Assembly (NCBI RefSeq): GCF_900129245.1
Contig: NZ_FQUT01000018.1
Location: forward strand, 1 to 64,000
Length of the DNA stretch: 64,000 nt
Direction: 5' to 3'
DNA from: Chryseobacterium arachidis
Lineage (GTDB): Bacteria > Bacteroidota > Bacteroidia > Flavobacteriales > Weeksellaceae
Positions 43,000 to 53,700 of this stretch are shown in pieces. The position numbers and the translations under genes are program-made. The notes beneath the pieces are model-generated. The model made no database searches and had not been told where the DNA came from. It was given only the letters and a program-made list of their open reading frames with translations. Every line of letters begins with the position of its first letter. Within the stretch, counting starts at the first letter, position 1.

Positions 43000-45399
43000 C
43001 TATATCTCGACCAATGATTCCTGCTGAACGAAGTTTTCCAGCAATTCTACGGCACGATCGTTTCCGCCTGCATTGAGTAAACTTGCCTGAACTTCTTTCG
43101 CTGCGTTTCTGTACATTGGATTTTCCAATAATTCAAAAATAGTTTGTCGAAGCGTTTCAACACGTAATCTTTTATATCTGATGCTGATTCCGCAGCCTGC
43201 TTTTTCGATCAGTTTTGCAATATGAAAATGATCGTAAGCAATGGGTGTAATCAGCATTGGTAAACCGTTGGTAAAAGTATCGTTTACCGTATTAAAACCA
43301 CCATGACAGATCACCGCATCCATGTGAGGCATCAAAGCTGATTGAGGTACAAAACTACTCACGATGAAATTGGAAGGCCATTCTTCAAAAATTTCGGGTG
43401 GAGTAGCGGCAATAATTGTTACAGGCTGATCTGCAAATGCAGCGATCACTTTTTCGAAAAATGCTTTTCTGATATCCACTAAAAGAGTTCCTAATGAAAC
43501 AAATATTTTCGGAGTTGTTGAAGCGTTTAATTTATCCCAGTCAAAAGGTGCCGGATTGGGACGACCTTTTACGGGACCCACAAATTCCATGTGAGAAGGA
43601 ACGGTTTCAAAATCAGCAAATTTTTGAGAAGTAAATACTAAATTCAAGTCATGAGAATGAATAAAAATTCCGTCATCCTCGATGCCAACTTCTTTTTGAA
43701 GATTTTTAATTAAACTTTGCTGCCATTCGAAAATTTTCGGTGCACTGTTCGCGGTATCACCCATCACATCAGGCGGAACAGGCGTTGTCGTTACACACGG
43801 AATATTGTTTTTATGAGCGAAAAGGGCTCCTCCAAAAGTGATGCAATCATTCACGATAACGTCCGGTTGCCATTCTTGGGTGAGTGTTTCCAAACCGGGC
43901 ATCATCATTTTAGCGAAGGGAACATAGGTTTCTTCCAAGGCCAGCTTCATCACTTCAGGACCTGAACAAGAGGGACCATCATCCTGTCTTTTTAAAATTC
44001 TTGCGATCTCATCCTGATACGGAATTAAATCCTGTTCAGGATAAAAATAACTACCTCCTTCCGGAATATGTTTTTGATCTAAAGGTGTAATTCCGAACCA
44101 TTTTACTTCGTGACCTCGGGAAATTAAACTCGCGCCAACGCTTAAAGTCGGGCTGATGTGTCCGAAAAACGGGGGAATTACGAATAGAAATTTAGATTTC
44201 GGTTTTTCAATTTCAGCAGTTGGAATTAATGCTAATTCAAGTAAATAGGCTGCAGTTTTTGTACCTCCGGCTTGTAAGAAAGATTCACGGACAGCTTCGG
44301 CAGCTTCACGGTAACCAGGATTGTTTAAAATTGTTTTTACGGCCTCATTCAGATGATTGGCTTTAAATCTGTTGAAATTTAAGCGTTCCCCGGCTCCTGT
44401 ACGCACAACGCGACCTGCAACATGAGATTGATCGTAAGCAATCGGAATCACAACCAAAGGCAGTCCGTTTGAAAGTGCTTCCGAAACCGTATTATGACCT
44501 CCGTGAGAAACAACTCCGTCCAAATGTGGCAGAAGGTCCAATTGTGGAACTTGTTGATACACCATAAAATTCTGCGGCCATTCTTCGAAAAGCTGTGGAT
44601 CTGAAACGACAATAACCGTGAGATCTTCATCTTTAAAAGCATCAACCACTTTTTGGAAAAATGCTTTTTTGTGATCATGATCGAAAGTTGTTCCGATACT
44701 GACCAGAATTTTTTTCTTTGAGCTTTGATGAAAGGTTTCCCAATCAAATTCACAGGAAATACGGCGCTCGGTAAGAACCGGACCCGTAAACTGGAAATTG
44801 GTCGGAAGATCCATTTCGCCAAAGAAATATCTTGAAGTTAAGACCAATGTCAGAAGATCTGAACAGTCCAATGCTTTATCACCATCAATGCCTAATTCTT
44901 TTTGTAAGGCGATAACCTGTTTTTCTTCCCATTCATGAACTTTCGGTAATTCGTCCATGATTTTAATGGCAGCCGGGGCGGTGACTGTAGTAGAATAGGG
45001 AAGTCCCATTTTTTTGGCAGCAACCGCTGCGGCAAATAACTGATGATCGCCGATCACCATGTCGGGTTGGTAAAGCTTAAGTAATTTTACAATACCGTTA
45101 TAGCAATGTCTGTTTAAAGGAATCAGTACTTCTTCGTAGAGAAATTTAACGCTGTCGATTCCGTAGACTACTTTTTTAGAGATGATATCGAGATAGTTTT
45201 CACTTTCTCTTTTTTCTTCGTCGGTTTGATCGTATTCAATCAACAATAATTCTCCTCCGACAGGAAGTTTTGCACTTAAATTTTTGTCAAGACTGATCCA
45301 GGCTACTTCATGCCCTCTTTCCAGAAGGGCAGCACCGATGCTTAACGTGGGATTGACGTGACCCGTCAAAGGTGGAACAACAAATACAAATTTAGCCAT
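43000..45399 (-). CDS. Double-domain GT1 (MGT-type) glycosyltransferase
   Basis: A 799-aa protein made of two complete glycosyltransferase domains of about 400 residues each, in tandem. Both halves start with the same text (FVFVVPPLTGHVNPTLSIG and FLFVIPPFFGHISPTLSVG). Both end with a sugar-nucleotide signature (SHGGHNTVSEALSNGLP and CHGGFNTVNDTFTNGLP). GT1 enzymes of this MGT type move a sugar from UDP or dTDP to small hydrophobic acceptors such as macrolides. Two domains in one chain suggest two sugars are added in order, or that one half has become a structural partner; no half lacks the signature. It overlaps the thioesterase-like gene by 8 bp. Confidence 0.88.
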   Translation of the reverse strand: MAKFVFVVPPLTGHVNPTLSIGAALLERGHEVAWISLDKNLSAKLPVGGELLLIEYDQTDEEKRESENYLDIISKKVVYGIDSVKFLYEEVLIPLNRHCYNGIVKLLKLYQPDMVIGDHQLFAAAVAAKKMGLPYSTTVTAPAAIKIMDELPKVHEWEEKQVIALQKELGIDGDKALDCSDLLTLVLTSRYFFGEMDLPTNFQFTGPVLTERRISCEFDWETFHQSSKKKILVSIGTTFDHDHKKAFFQKVVDAFKDEDLTVIVVSDPQLFEEWPQNFMVYQQVPQLDLLPHLDGVVSHGGHNTVSEALSNGLPLVVIPIAYDQSHVAGRVVRTGAGERLNFNRFKANHLNEAVKTILNNPGYREAAEAVRESFLQAGGTKTAAYLLELALIPTAEIEKPKSKFLFVIPPFFGHISPTLSVGASLISRGHEVKWFGITPLDQKHIPEGGSYFYPEQDLIPYQDEIARILKRQDDGPSCSGPEVMKLALEETYVPFAKMMMPGLETLTQEWQPDVIVNDCITFGGALFAHKNNIPCVTTTPVPPDVMGDTANSAPKIFEWQQSLIKNLQKEVGIEDDGIFIHSHDLNLVFTSQKFADFETVPSHMEFVGPVKGRPNPAPFDWDKLNASTTPKIFVSLGTLLVDIRKAFFEKVIAAFADQPVTIIAATPPEIFEEWPSNFIVSSFVPQSALMPHMDAVICHGGFNTVNDTFTNGLPMLITPIAYDHFHIAKLIEKAGCGISIRYKRLRVETLRQTIFELLENPMYRNAAKEVQASLLNAGGNDRAVELLENFVQQESLVEI

Positions 45400-46186
45400 G
45401 GTTTTGTGTCAAAGTTTTTGATAAGTTTTTAGATAAAAATTCAGCCATTTTTTCTGCGATCAGGGCCGGCTCCTGAATCGGGATGTTGTGATCTCCTGGA
45501 ATTAATTTTAATTGAGAATCAGGAATTTGATCGTTCAGCCATTCTCCGGTTGCTCTGCAGTTGGAATCTGAACCGTACAACAATAAGGTCGGAATATGTA
45601 TTTCAGATAAATTTACCTCACTCAGGAAATCTTTTTCCCTGATCATATCCGCTTTGATGCTGGTTTTGTTGAAAAGGAACTCATACATGCGATGGTTTTT
45701 CTCCATCTGCCTTTTGCCCATCTGTACTTTCGTGGTGTCTGTAAAATTAGCCACATAATGCTCCAGAAATTCCTTGCTGTACTGATCGATAATTCCTCTG
45801 GCTTTTTCATCCTGAGGATCAGGAGCTTCCATCACAATGAGCTGATTGATACGGTTTTGATAGTTTAAAGCCGTTTTTAAAGCAATTAAGCCTCCGAAAC
45901 TATAACCGACAAGATGTACTTTTTCAAGCTGTAATTCATCCATTAAAGCGATCAGATCGGAAGACATATTTCCCAAGTCGTAGCCGTCTTCAAAACGTTC
46001 GCTCATGCCGTGGCTTTTCAGATCGTACATCACCACATGAAATTTTTTTGCTAAAACCGGAGCAATATTAAAATAATAAATGGACAGATTACTGAACATT
46101 CCGTGGATCAAAACCACGGTTTGCTCAGCACCTTTATTGAGTTCCTGAATATGAACTTTTTTATGATTGATTTCGATTATTGGCAT
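45392..46186 (-). CDS. Alpha/beta hydrolase, thioesterase-like, of the cluster
   Basis: A 264-aa soluble hydrolase with nucleophile Ser96 in GYSFGG, oxyanion text LIHGMFSN, acid in YGSDSNC and base His in PGDHNIPI. Its place between the ACP gene and the glycosyltransferase gene, with overlaps of 10 and 8 bp, fits a chain-releasing thioesterase for the synthases. An alternative is an esterase acting on the finished lipid. No signal peptide. Confidence 0.75.
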   Translation of the reverse strand: MPIIEINHKKVHIQELNKGAEQTVVLIHGMFSNLSIYYFNIAPVLAKKFHVVMYDLKSHGMSERFEDGYDLGNMSSDLIALMDELQLEKVHLVGYSFGGLIALKTALNYQNRINQLIVMEAPDPQDEKARGIIDQYSKEFLEHYVANFTDTTKVQMGKRQMEKNHRMYEFLFNKTSIKADMIREKDFLSEVNLSEIHIPTLLLYGSDSNCRATGEWLNDQIPDSQLKLIPGDHNIPIQEPALIAEKMAEFLSKNLSKTLTQNHG

Positions 46187-46476
46187 TCGTAGATATAATT
46201 GATGATCATACGTAAATCCAGGTTGATCAGTTCATCAAGATCCATCGAAGACAACCATCCCGTAAAGTCGATCTGGTCACCAAAATGAGCCTTGATTTTC
46301 TCTGAAAAAGACACAATTTCAATGCTGTCCATTTCAAGGTCTTTTGTGAATGAACTTTCCGGGGTAATATCCATTTCTTCCGCAAATTCCTCACCGATAA
46401 CTTCTGTGATAAATCCTTTTAAAAGGGTGAATAATTCTTCGTGATTTAATTTTTCTGTTGTATTTAAAGTGTCCAT
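46177..46476 (-). CDS. Free acyl carrier protein
   Basis: A 99-aa carrier protein. The phosphopantetheine site is Ser51 in LEMDSIEIVSFSEKI, a typical ACP motif. The N-terminal 12 residues are extra. It sits between the PPTase-containing synthase gene (overlap 13 bp) and the thioesterase-like gene. The big synthase already has two ACP domains, so this free carrier may take the finished chain to the acyltransferases, or feed a starter unit. Confidence 0.9.
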   Translation of the reverse strand: MDTLNTTEKLNHEELFTLLKGFITEVIGEEFAEEMDITPESSFTKDLEMDSIEIVSFSEKIKAHFGDQIDFTGWLSSMDLDELINLDLRMIINYIYECQ

Positions 46477-49400
46477 CCTATGATATAATTTTTATGTTTA
46501 ATGGTTTTGATTTCTGTTTGATTGATCCATAAAGAATCTTCTGTAATTTTCTCAACTTCGAACTGTTTCGGATTTCCTTTTAATCCGGTTCCCAAAAACT
46601 TTCCGTAGGCTTCTTTGGCTACCCAGAATTTGGTCGTCCATTCTGCCTGATCTTTGTCTTTTAATAAAGTTAATTCGTGATCTGTAAAGACTAAATCGTA
46701 AAATCCGGAGCTGCGTTCTTCAATAATTTCCATATCAATTCCGACCTGTTTTCCGCTTCTTGCAATTCCGACTGCATCTTTTCCTTTATGTGCTAAAGAA
46801 ATGTGAATGTCTTTCGTAGAATCTCCAATTAAGAACGGTTTTCCAACCTCATCTTTTCCAATTTCAAAAGTAATCGGATAACAAGGATGATCTTTTTCCT
46901 TTTTAAGAAGATTTCTAACGGCATCTTTCACCGCCACTCGGCTTACCATCCAGCTTTTCCTCTTGTTCGGTAAAAGTGTCTGATGGTATTGCTTTTCGGT
47001 TTGATTAAAATATCTTTTCAGGATAAAATCCCACGACGCCACTCTTGAATACGCCTGATGGAAGAAAAATATTTCAGGCGCAATTTCTTCGGAAAGACGA
47101 TTGTGCAAAGGCGACATTGAGACATTCCACAACGCGGCATCGATTTCCAGACGACGGTTTTGCCATCCTGAAATCAAGCACCAGACTTTTCCGTCTTTTT
47201 TTAGAACGATATCCGCAATTGCAAATTCGTCATTTAATTCTGTTAAACTACATGTGCATTCAAAAATTCCGTCCTGATCATGCAGATCTCCGAAGAATTC
47301 AATGTCTTTGATTTTTACAGGGAATGCAATTCTGTCTTTTGTTAATGTTAATTGAAGCCAAAGCCCAAACAATTGTCCTGCGTTATCCAAAAGAGAACCT
47401 TTTCCGCCGTTCCCTTTGATCTTTCCGACAATTCCTTTCGTTCCAACTTTTGAAACTTCCGTAATTCCCTGATATTTTTCACCATGAAACATATGCATCT
47501 CATAGATTTCTTCAGGTGTTCTTTCGATTGGCAATACATCTCCAACTGAAAGATTGATATTCGGGATATGGCGATCTGTTGAGGTTAATAAAACTTCTGC
47601 ATTTACAAAATTTTCGATTTCCAAATAGGCGTGATATCTTGATTTCCATTCACCTTTTACGGTTTTTTCGAAAGGTTTTGCCACATTCATCCATTGGAAA
47701 ACGCTTACATTCATGATCTTATGAACTTTACTGCCTGAAATTTCTGCCTGAGCAATTTCCGCCAGCTGTTCAAAGATCATCGTCATCGGAATAACTGGTT
47801 CCATATCGGCAACTGTTGGCCAGCCTTTTGGCTGTCTCAATAAGCTGTGATCGATCAAGTAAGGATGATTTTCTAAATCAACATGCAATGTTTTTGAAAA
47901 ATCTTTACTCGCCGGAACAGTTATTTGAGGAACAATCGGTGCCGGTCTTGAAACTTTGATTTCAGGGTTCTGGAATAATGTTAATACCTCTTCCTGCATG
48001 CTGATCATTTCTGCAATATTTTCCTGAAATGCCTGAACAAGCGGATGTCCTGTTTTAGCCACTGAAACATTTTTTTGTTTCGGAACTTCAACGGTTTTTG
48101 CTAAATTTTTAATTTCCTTGAAATCACGGATAATTGGCGAACCTAATTCGAGCTTAATTCCTTTTCCAGATGATGTTTTTGAAGAATTTTGAATATCTAA
48201 AAAGTCTAAAGCAATCGTTTTTCCTTCCACAAATAAAGCGGCAACCACACGTTGTAACTGCGCCAATGCAGATCGTACAGGCGTGCTTGAAGCAATCGTA
48301 CTGAATGCTTTTCCTTTCAAAGTATCATCAATAAATCCGATCAATCCTCCGGTTCCAACCTGAATGAAAAATCTTGCGCCTTCTTCGTACAGTTTATCCG
48401 TCAGTTCACGGAAACGAACGGGTTCCACAAGATGTTCCGCACTCAGTTTTCTGATGGATTCCTGATCTGCCGGATACGGTTCTAAAGTTGTTGCCGACCA
48501 TAACGGAATTTTCGTTTTCTGAAACTGTGCTTTTTCCATTCCGGCTAAAATCACATCTAATTTATCAGCGATAAAAGGTGAGTGAAACCCTGATTGGAAA
48601 GGCAATATCTGATGAAATATCTGTTTTGATTTTAATATCGGAACCAATTCATCCAATGCTGCATTGCTTCCGCAAAGAATCACCTGATTCGGACAATTGT
48701 CATTGGAAATGTACACGTTTGGAATTTCTTCGATGATAGGTTTAATGGTTTCAATTCCGGACCCGATCGCGATGAATTTTGAATCCTTTAATTCAAACGT
48801 TTCGGGGTTTAAAACATCAATTAATGCCTTCACAGAATTCACTTCTGCCAGTTCCGAAGAGTAGCCCGCGAGCCATTCTCCCAAACTGTGACCTGCATTC
48901 ATATCGGGAATAATTCCTAATTTTTTTAATGAATTATCCAAAATGCTGCAGTTGTTGAAAATGTTCAACGCATCATTCAATAAGCCTTCACCTTCCGTTT
49001 CTATCGGAGCTGTAAGATTAAAATATCGGCTTACACTTTCAATTTCACCTTTTGCCAACCCATCTAAACCGGGGAATACAAAGGCTACTTTTTCTCCGTT
49101 TTGAAGCAAAGGTGTATTGGTGTACCAAATATCCTGTTTATTTCGCCACGGATTATTTTTAGCAACAATTTTCGTCGCTTTTTCTATTCTTTCTTTAGTG
49201 GGTTCAAAAACCGCAACACGGAAATTCCCTTCACCAATCGTTGTTTCGTTATTTTGTAAAGCGGCTAATAATTCTTCATGCGTTGGTCTTGCCAGGATCA
49301 GAACTTTGTCTTTTTTAGGCAAATTATAACCTTCCAAAACCACATGCGCATTGATTCCTCCAAACCCGAAAGCATTCACTGCCGCAACTTTTGGCAATCC

Positions 49401-50699
49401 GGTTTTTGACCAGCTTTTCGCTTCCTGAACAGGTTCAAATCTCGTATTCTGCATTTCCGAAGTCGGAGTTTCGCAATATAATGTTGGCGGCAATGTGTCG
49501 TGATGCAAAGCCAGACAGGTTTTAATTAAACCTGCAATTCCGGCAGCGGGCATCGCATGACCAATATTTGATTTTACAGAACCGATTCCGGCAATTTTAG
49601 CATTTTCTTCTTTTCCGAAAAACTGAGCTAAAGTCTGCAATTCGGTTTTATCTCCCAACGGAGTTCCTGTTCCGTGAGCTTCAAGATAACCGATCTGCTT
49701 TTCATCCAAATCTGCGTTTGTCCAGGCTTGTTGTAAAGCTTTTAACTGACCCTTTACAGAAGGACTCATTACGCTGGTTCCGTTACCATCACTGCTGATT
49801 CCGACTCCTTTGATTACGGCATAAATTTTATCCTGATCTTTTACAGCGTCTTCCAGTCTTTTTAACACGACAAATCCACAGCCTTCACCGATCAATAATC
49901 CATCGGCATCATTGCTGAAAGGTTTAATTTTTTGTTGTTTTGATAAGGCTCCCAATTGAGAAAAAATACTCCAGAACGCAGCGTTTTGTCCGGTATGAAC
50001 TCCGCCTGCGATCATTATATCTGAACGACCTCTCTGAAGTTCCTGAACAGCATGATCCACTGCTAATAAAGCACTTGCACAAGCGGCATCAACGGTAAAA
50101 GCTACACCTCCCAAATTGAATCGGTTCGCAACCAAAGAAGCAACTAAATTAGGAATCAATCCCATTGCTGTATCGGCAGCAAAACGTCCTTTTTTTTCCT
50201 GAAAAGCGTGTTTTACTTTTTCGATATCTGCTGAAGAAACTTCGGGTAATAATTCTTTTAATAATGAAGAAATCTGCTCACCTGTTCTTACAATTTCAAT
50301 GGCACGAGTCGCGCCGGGACCTGTATAATTTCCTTTTCCGATGATAATTCCTGCTTTTTCCAAGGAGATATTTTTCCTGAAAATTCCTGCATCGTCTAAG
50401 GCTTTCTGAACTAAATCTAAGGTTAATAAATGATCAGGTTCTGTTCCTTCAACTGCTAACGGCAAAATACCGAAAGAAGTAGGATCGAATTCATAATCAG
50501 GGATAAATCCACCGCGTTGGCAATAAAAACGGTCGACCGAACCTGAATGATCACCAAAGTGAACAGGATCAATACGATCGGCCGGCGCCAATTGGGTAGA
50601 ATCTACTTTATTGACAATATTCTGCCAAAAAGTTTGGGCATCCTGCGCCCCCGGAAAGACGCAGGATAAACCAATTACTGCAACATCTGTTTTCTTCAT
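46464..50699 (-). CDS. Type I synthase: KS-AT-DH-PPTase
   Basis: A 1411-aa PUFA-synthase/hglE-like synthase. The ketosynthase spans about 1-450 with Cys207 (DAACASALLA), His342 (EAHGTGT) and His381 (NIGHAMPAAG). The acyltransferase spans about 530-820 with Ser605 (AGHSLGEW), although its LFPGxxG entry is altered to FVFPGLDG. A double-hotdog dehydratase region spans about 930-1190 with HPYLIDHSLL (His945) and LLDNAGQLFG (Asp1105). A 4'-phosphopantetheinyl transferase fills about 1210-1411 with GIDMEII (Asp1322, Glu1324) and FWVAKEAYGKFLG. No ACP domain lies within it. The embedded PPTase resembles enediyne synthases and means the cluster can activate its own ACPs. It is 22 bp downstream of the large partner synthase. 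Confidence 0.9.
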   Translation of the reverse strand: MKKTDVAVIGLSCVFPGAQDAQTFWQNIVNKVDSTQLAPADRIDPVHFGDHSGSVDRFYCQRGGFIPDYEFDPTSFGILPLAVEGTEPDHLLTLDLVQKALDDAGIFRKNISLEKAGIIIGKGNYTGPGATRAIEIVRTGEQISSLLKELLPEVSSADIEKVKHAFQEKKGRFAADTAMGLIPNLVASLVANRFNLGGVAFTVDAACASALLAVDHAVQELQRGRSDIMIAGGVHTGQNAAFWSIFSQLGALSKQQKIKPFSNDADGLLIGEGCGFVVLKRLEDAVKDQDKIYAVIKGVGISSDGNGTSVMSPSVKGQLKALQQAWTNADLDEKQIGYLEAHGTGTPLGDKTELQTLAQFFGKEENAKIAGIGSVKSNIGHAMPAAGIAGLIKTCLALHHDTLPPTLYCETPTSEMQNTRFEPVQEAKSWSKTGLPKVAAVNAFGFGGINAHVVLEGYNLPKKDKVLILARPTHEELLAALQNNETTIGEGNFRVAVFEPTKERIEKATKIVAKNNPWRNKQDIWYTNTPLLQNGEKVAFVFPGLDGLAKGEIESVSRYFNLTAPIETEGEGLLNDALNIFNNCSILDNSLKKLGIIPDMNAGHSLGEWLAGYSSELAEVNSVKALIDVLNPETFELKDSKFIAIGSGIETIKPIIEEIPNVYISNDNCPNQVILCGSNAALDELVPILKSKQIFHQILPFQSGFHSPFIADKLDVILAGMEKAQFQKTKIPLWSATTLEPYPADQESIRKLSAEHLVEPVRFRELTDKLYEEGARFFIQVGTGGLIGFIDDTLKGKAFSTIASSTPVRSALAQLQRVVAALFVEGKTIALDFLDIQNSSKTSSGKGIKLELGSPIIRDFKEIKNLAKTVEVPKQKNVSVAKTGHPLVQAFQENIAEMISMQEEVLTLFQNPEIKVSRPAPIVPQITVPASKDFSKTLHVDLENHPYLIDHSLLRQPKGWPTVADMEPVIPMTMIFEQLAEIAQAEISGSKVHKIMNVSVFQWMNVAKPFEKTVKGEWKSRYHAYLEIENFVNAEVLLTSTDRHIPNINLSVGDVLPIERTPEEIYEMHMFHGEKYQGITEVSKVGTKGIVGKIKGNGGKGSLLDNAGQLFGLWLQLTLTKDRIAFPVKIKDIEFFGDLHDQDGIFECTCSLTELNDEFAIADIVLKKDGKVWCLISGWQNRRLEIDAALWNVSMSPLHNRLSEEIAPEIFFFHQAYSRVASWDFILKRYFNQTEKQYHQTLLPNKRKSWMVSRVAVKDAVRNLLKKEKDHPCYPITFEIGKDEVGKPFLIGDSTKDIHISLAHKGKDAVGIARSGKQVGIDMEIIEERSSGFYDLVFTDHELTLLKDKDQAEWTTKFWVAKEAYGKFLGTGLKGNPKQFEVEKITEDSLWINQTEIKTIKHKNYIIGWTL

Positions 50700-50721
50700 A
50701 CGTTTTTACTTAAAACAGAGA

Positions 50722-53700
50722 TTACCAATTACTTCCGGACATGATAAGTACCTGACTTTCTGTTCCGTATTTTATTTCATTCAGGAAAATTTCCTTCCCC
50801 TGATCCAATGGAATAAGAGAAATTCCTCTTCTTTCGTATTCAGATTCCAAAGATGATGAAACCATTCCTGCGCCTTTCCACGGACCCCAGTTGATGGAGA
50901 TTACTTTTCCTTTTAATTTTTTATTTAAAGCATTGGCGTAATCGTCCAAAACGCTGTTTGCCGCTGCATAATCCGTTTGCCCTTTATTCCCATACACCGA
51001 AGCAATACTTGAAAATAACACCACAAACTGGCAATCGGTACGAAGTTTTTCAGCCAATACACGAAGCGGTTTTACTTTCGTGTCAAAAACGCGTCCGAAA
51101 GAGCTTGTTGTTTTTTGTTTGAATAATTTATCTTCCAACAATCCAGCTCCGTGAATAACGCCGTCTAAACGGTTGTATTTTTCGTAAATGCTGTTGATTA
51201 ATTCAGATAAACCATTTTCATCACAAAGATCTAATGACTGATAAACAATGGTATTTCCCAATTGCTCCATATCTCTTATGGTACGCAATATCTGATTGTT
51301 TTTATAAACTTTTATCGTTTCTTTTTCGATCTCAGAAGGCGAAGTAAATGTTCCGGATTTGATAAGATAAGCTCTTATTTCTTCCTTAGTTTTAAATGCT
51401 TCCAACTCATTTTTTGTCGCTTGATTTCTCGGATCAGCTGATCTTCCGACCAAGACATACGTACAAGGATAAGCCTGTGACATATGTTTTACCAATTCGG
51501 AAGTGATTCCCTGCGCACCGCCAAGAACCAACACCACGGAATTTTGATCCAATTGAATTTGAGCCTCACTTAAACCAGTTGACAAAGGCGACGGAATAAT
51601 ATCTACTTTGTGTCTTTTGTCGTTTTTATAAATAACTTCTGCAGGTTTATCTTTCGTTAAAATTTCCTTTAATGTAATTTCTGCAATCTGCTCGATTTGT
51701 TGAGGCGATGTTAAGCTGATTAATCTGCAATTGGTCTGTTCAAATTCACGAGCAAGGCTCTTGAAAAGTCCTGGATGTCCCTTATAATGGCGCAAGAGGG
51801 TAGTGTCTGTCAATTCCTGAACGTGAGCCGGAATATCGGAAATAAGATAGATCCATTGTGCTTTATCAAGATCCATTTTTTTGATTAAATCAACATGATC
51901 GATGATGTTGTGATTCGCAGAAGATGAGAATAAATCAAGAATAATTAATCCGTCAAAATCCGTTAAATCTTTATCAGAATCAATCAATTCTGCATCCGCA
52001 CCATGTTTTTCAAGCTCATTTTTAATGGCTAATGTCTGATTGTTGTCATTCTGAGTGATGGCAAAACGCTTTCCTTGTAAAATATCTGTGTTTTGAGGCA
52101 TAGAAATTTCGGTTGGCGTTAAATCAAAACGAAGGCGTGATAAATTATTAGCTGAAACATTTGAAATAGTTTCAGAATCGCTTGATCCGCTCATTTCGTG
52201 AATCCAGCTTGCCAAACCGTTCAATGTTTTAATGGCTGCTAATTTTTCCATTAAATCATCTGCCTGTTCCAGATCCTGCCCGAAACCTATCTTTGTTTTC
52301 AGATCTGCAATAATTTCCATTCTCTTGATAGAATCGATGCTTAAATCCGCTTCCATATCAAGGTCCAGTCCTAACATTTCCTTTGGATAGCCGGTTTTTT
52401 CACTTACAATATCTAAAATTTCAGTCTGAAGTTCTTCAAGTGATAACGTTTTAGACTGAGTTTGAGCATCCGATGTTTTAACTTCTTCAACAGCATTTTT
52501 CTGAGAAGCTGTTGAATTTCCGGTGTATTCTGTAAACCAGCTCACTAAACCATTTAAAGTTTTGATGGCAGCTAACTGTTCCATAATCGTATCTTCGTTG
52601 GCCTGATCGATTTTTAAACCACCCAATTCGTTTTTAAGCGTTCCGATGATCTCAACTCTTTTAATGGAATCGATACTCAGATCGGCTTCAAGATCCATTT
52701 CCATACCCAACATTTCCTGAGGATAGCCAGTTTTATCACTTACAACCTGCATTAATAAAGCTTTTATATCTTTTACAGGAGCCACTGTTTTCGCAGGAAT
52801 AATTACTGTTTTTTCAGCACCGTCACTGATTGGCGAAGAAATGACAGGAGCCTGATTATTTACAGGAATCTGAACCGGTTGAGTATAAACTGGTGCCTGA
52901 TTTACCTGTGGATTTTGTCCTAAAAAGGAAAGCATCACATCACGTTGCGCCTGAATTATCATTTTCATGCTGTTTAAATATTCCTGAAGCATACGTTCTG
53001 CGGTAGATGAGCTTTCAGTTGCAGGAGCCTGAGTATTGTTGGTAAAGTTGTTCATTTGGATTGGGTTTATGATTGGTAATGCACCGTTGTTGGGAAGTGC
53101 GCCCGTCGTTGGATGTGCAGTTTGCCCGTTCACACGCCAGATGGCAGGATTTTTCTTGTAAAGTTCAGGCTGATCGATTTGGATAAGTCTAGCGTTACGT
53201 CCGTTGAAAAGATTAGCAATGTTAAAGTTTCTTCCCGTTCCTAAATATTGAGCCAGCATGGAAAGAAGATGAGTAAGTTTGTTACCGTTGCTGTCTTCCA
53301 CAAATAATGTCAATTGATCTTTGTCTAAGCAAGATTTTGTTAATCCCGTCAAAACTTTACCCGGTCCAACTTCGATAAAAATTCTTGCGCCATCTTCATA
53401 CATTGCCTGAAGTTCTTCAACAAATCTTACAGGCTGTACCAAATGATCGGTCAGTCTTTCTTTTATTTCTGAAGCATTTGCAGGATAGATTTCTGCCGTC
53501 GTGTTTGACCAAACCGGAATCTGCATTTCCTTGAAAGCAATATCTTTTAAAACATCAGCATATAAGTCTTTCGATTTTGCCAATAAAGGACTGTGGAATG
53601 CACAGGCAACTTCCAGTTTTTTCGCTGAAATTCTTTCCTGTTTCAAAACTTCCATTAATTTGTTGATCGCTTCCGTACTTCCTGCCACAACACATTGAGT

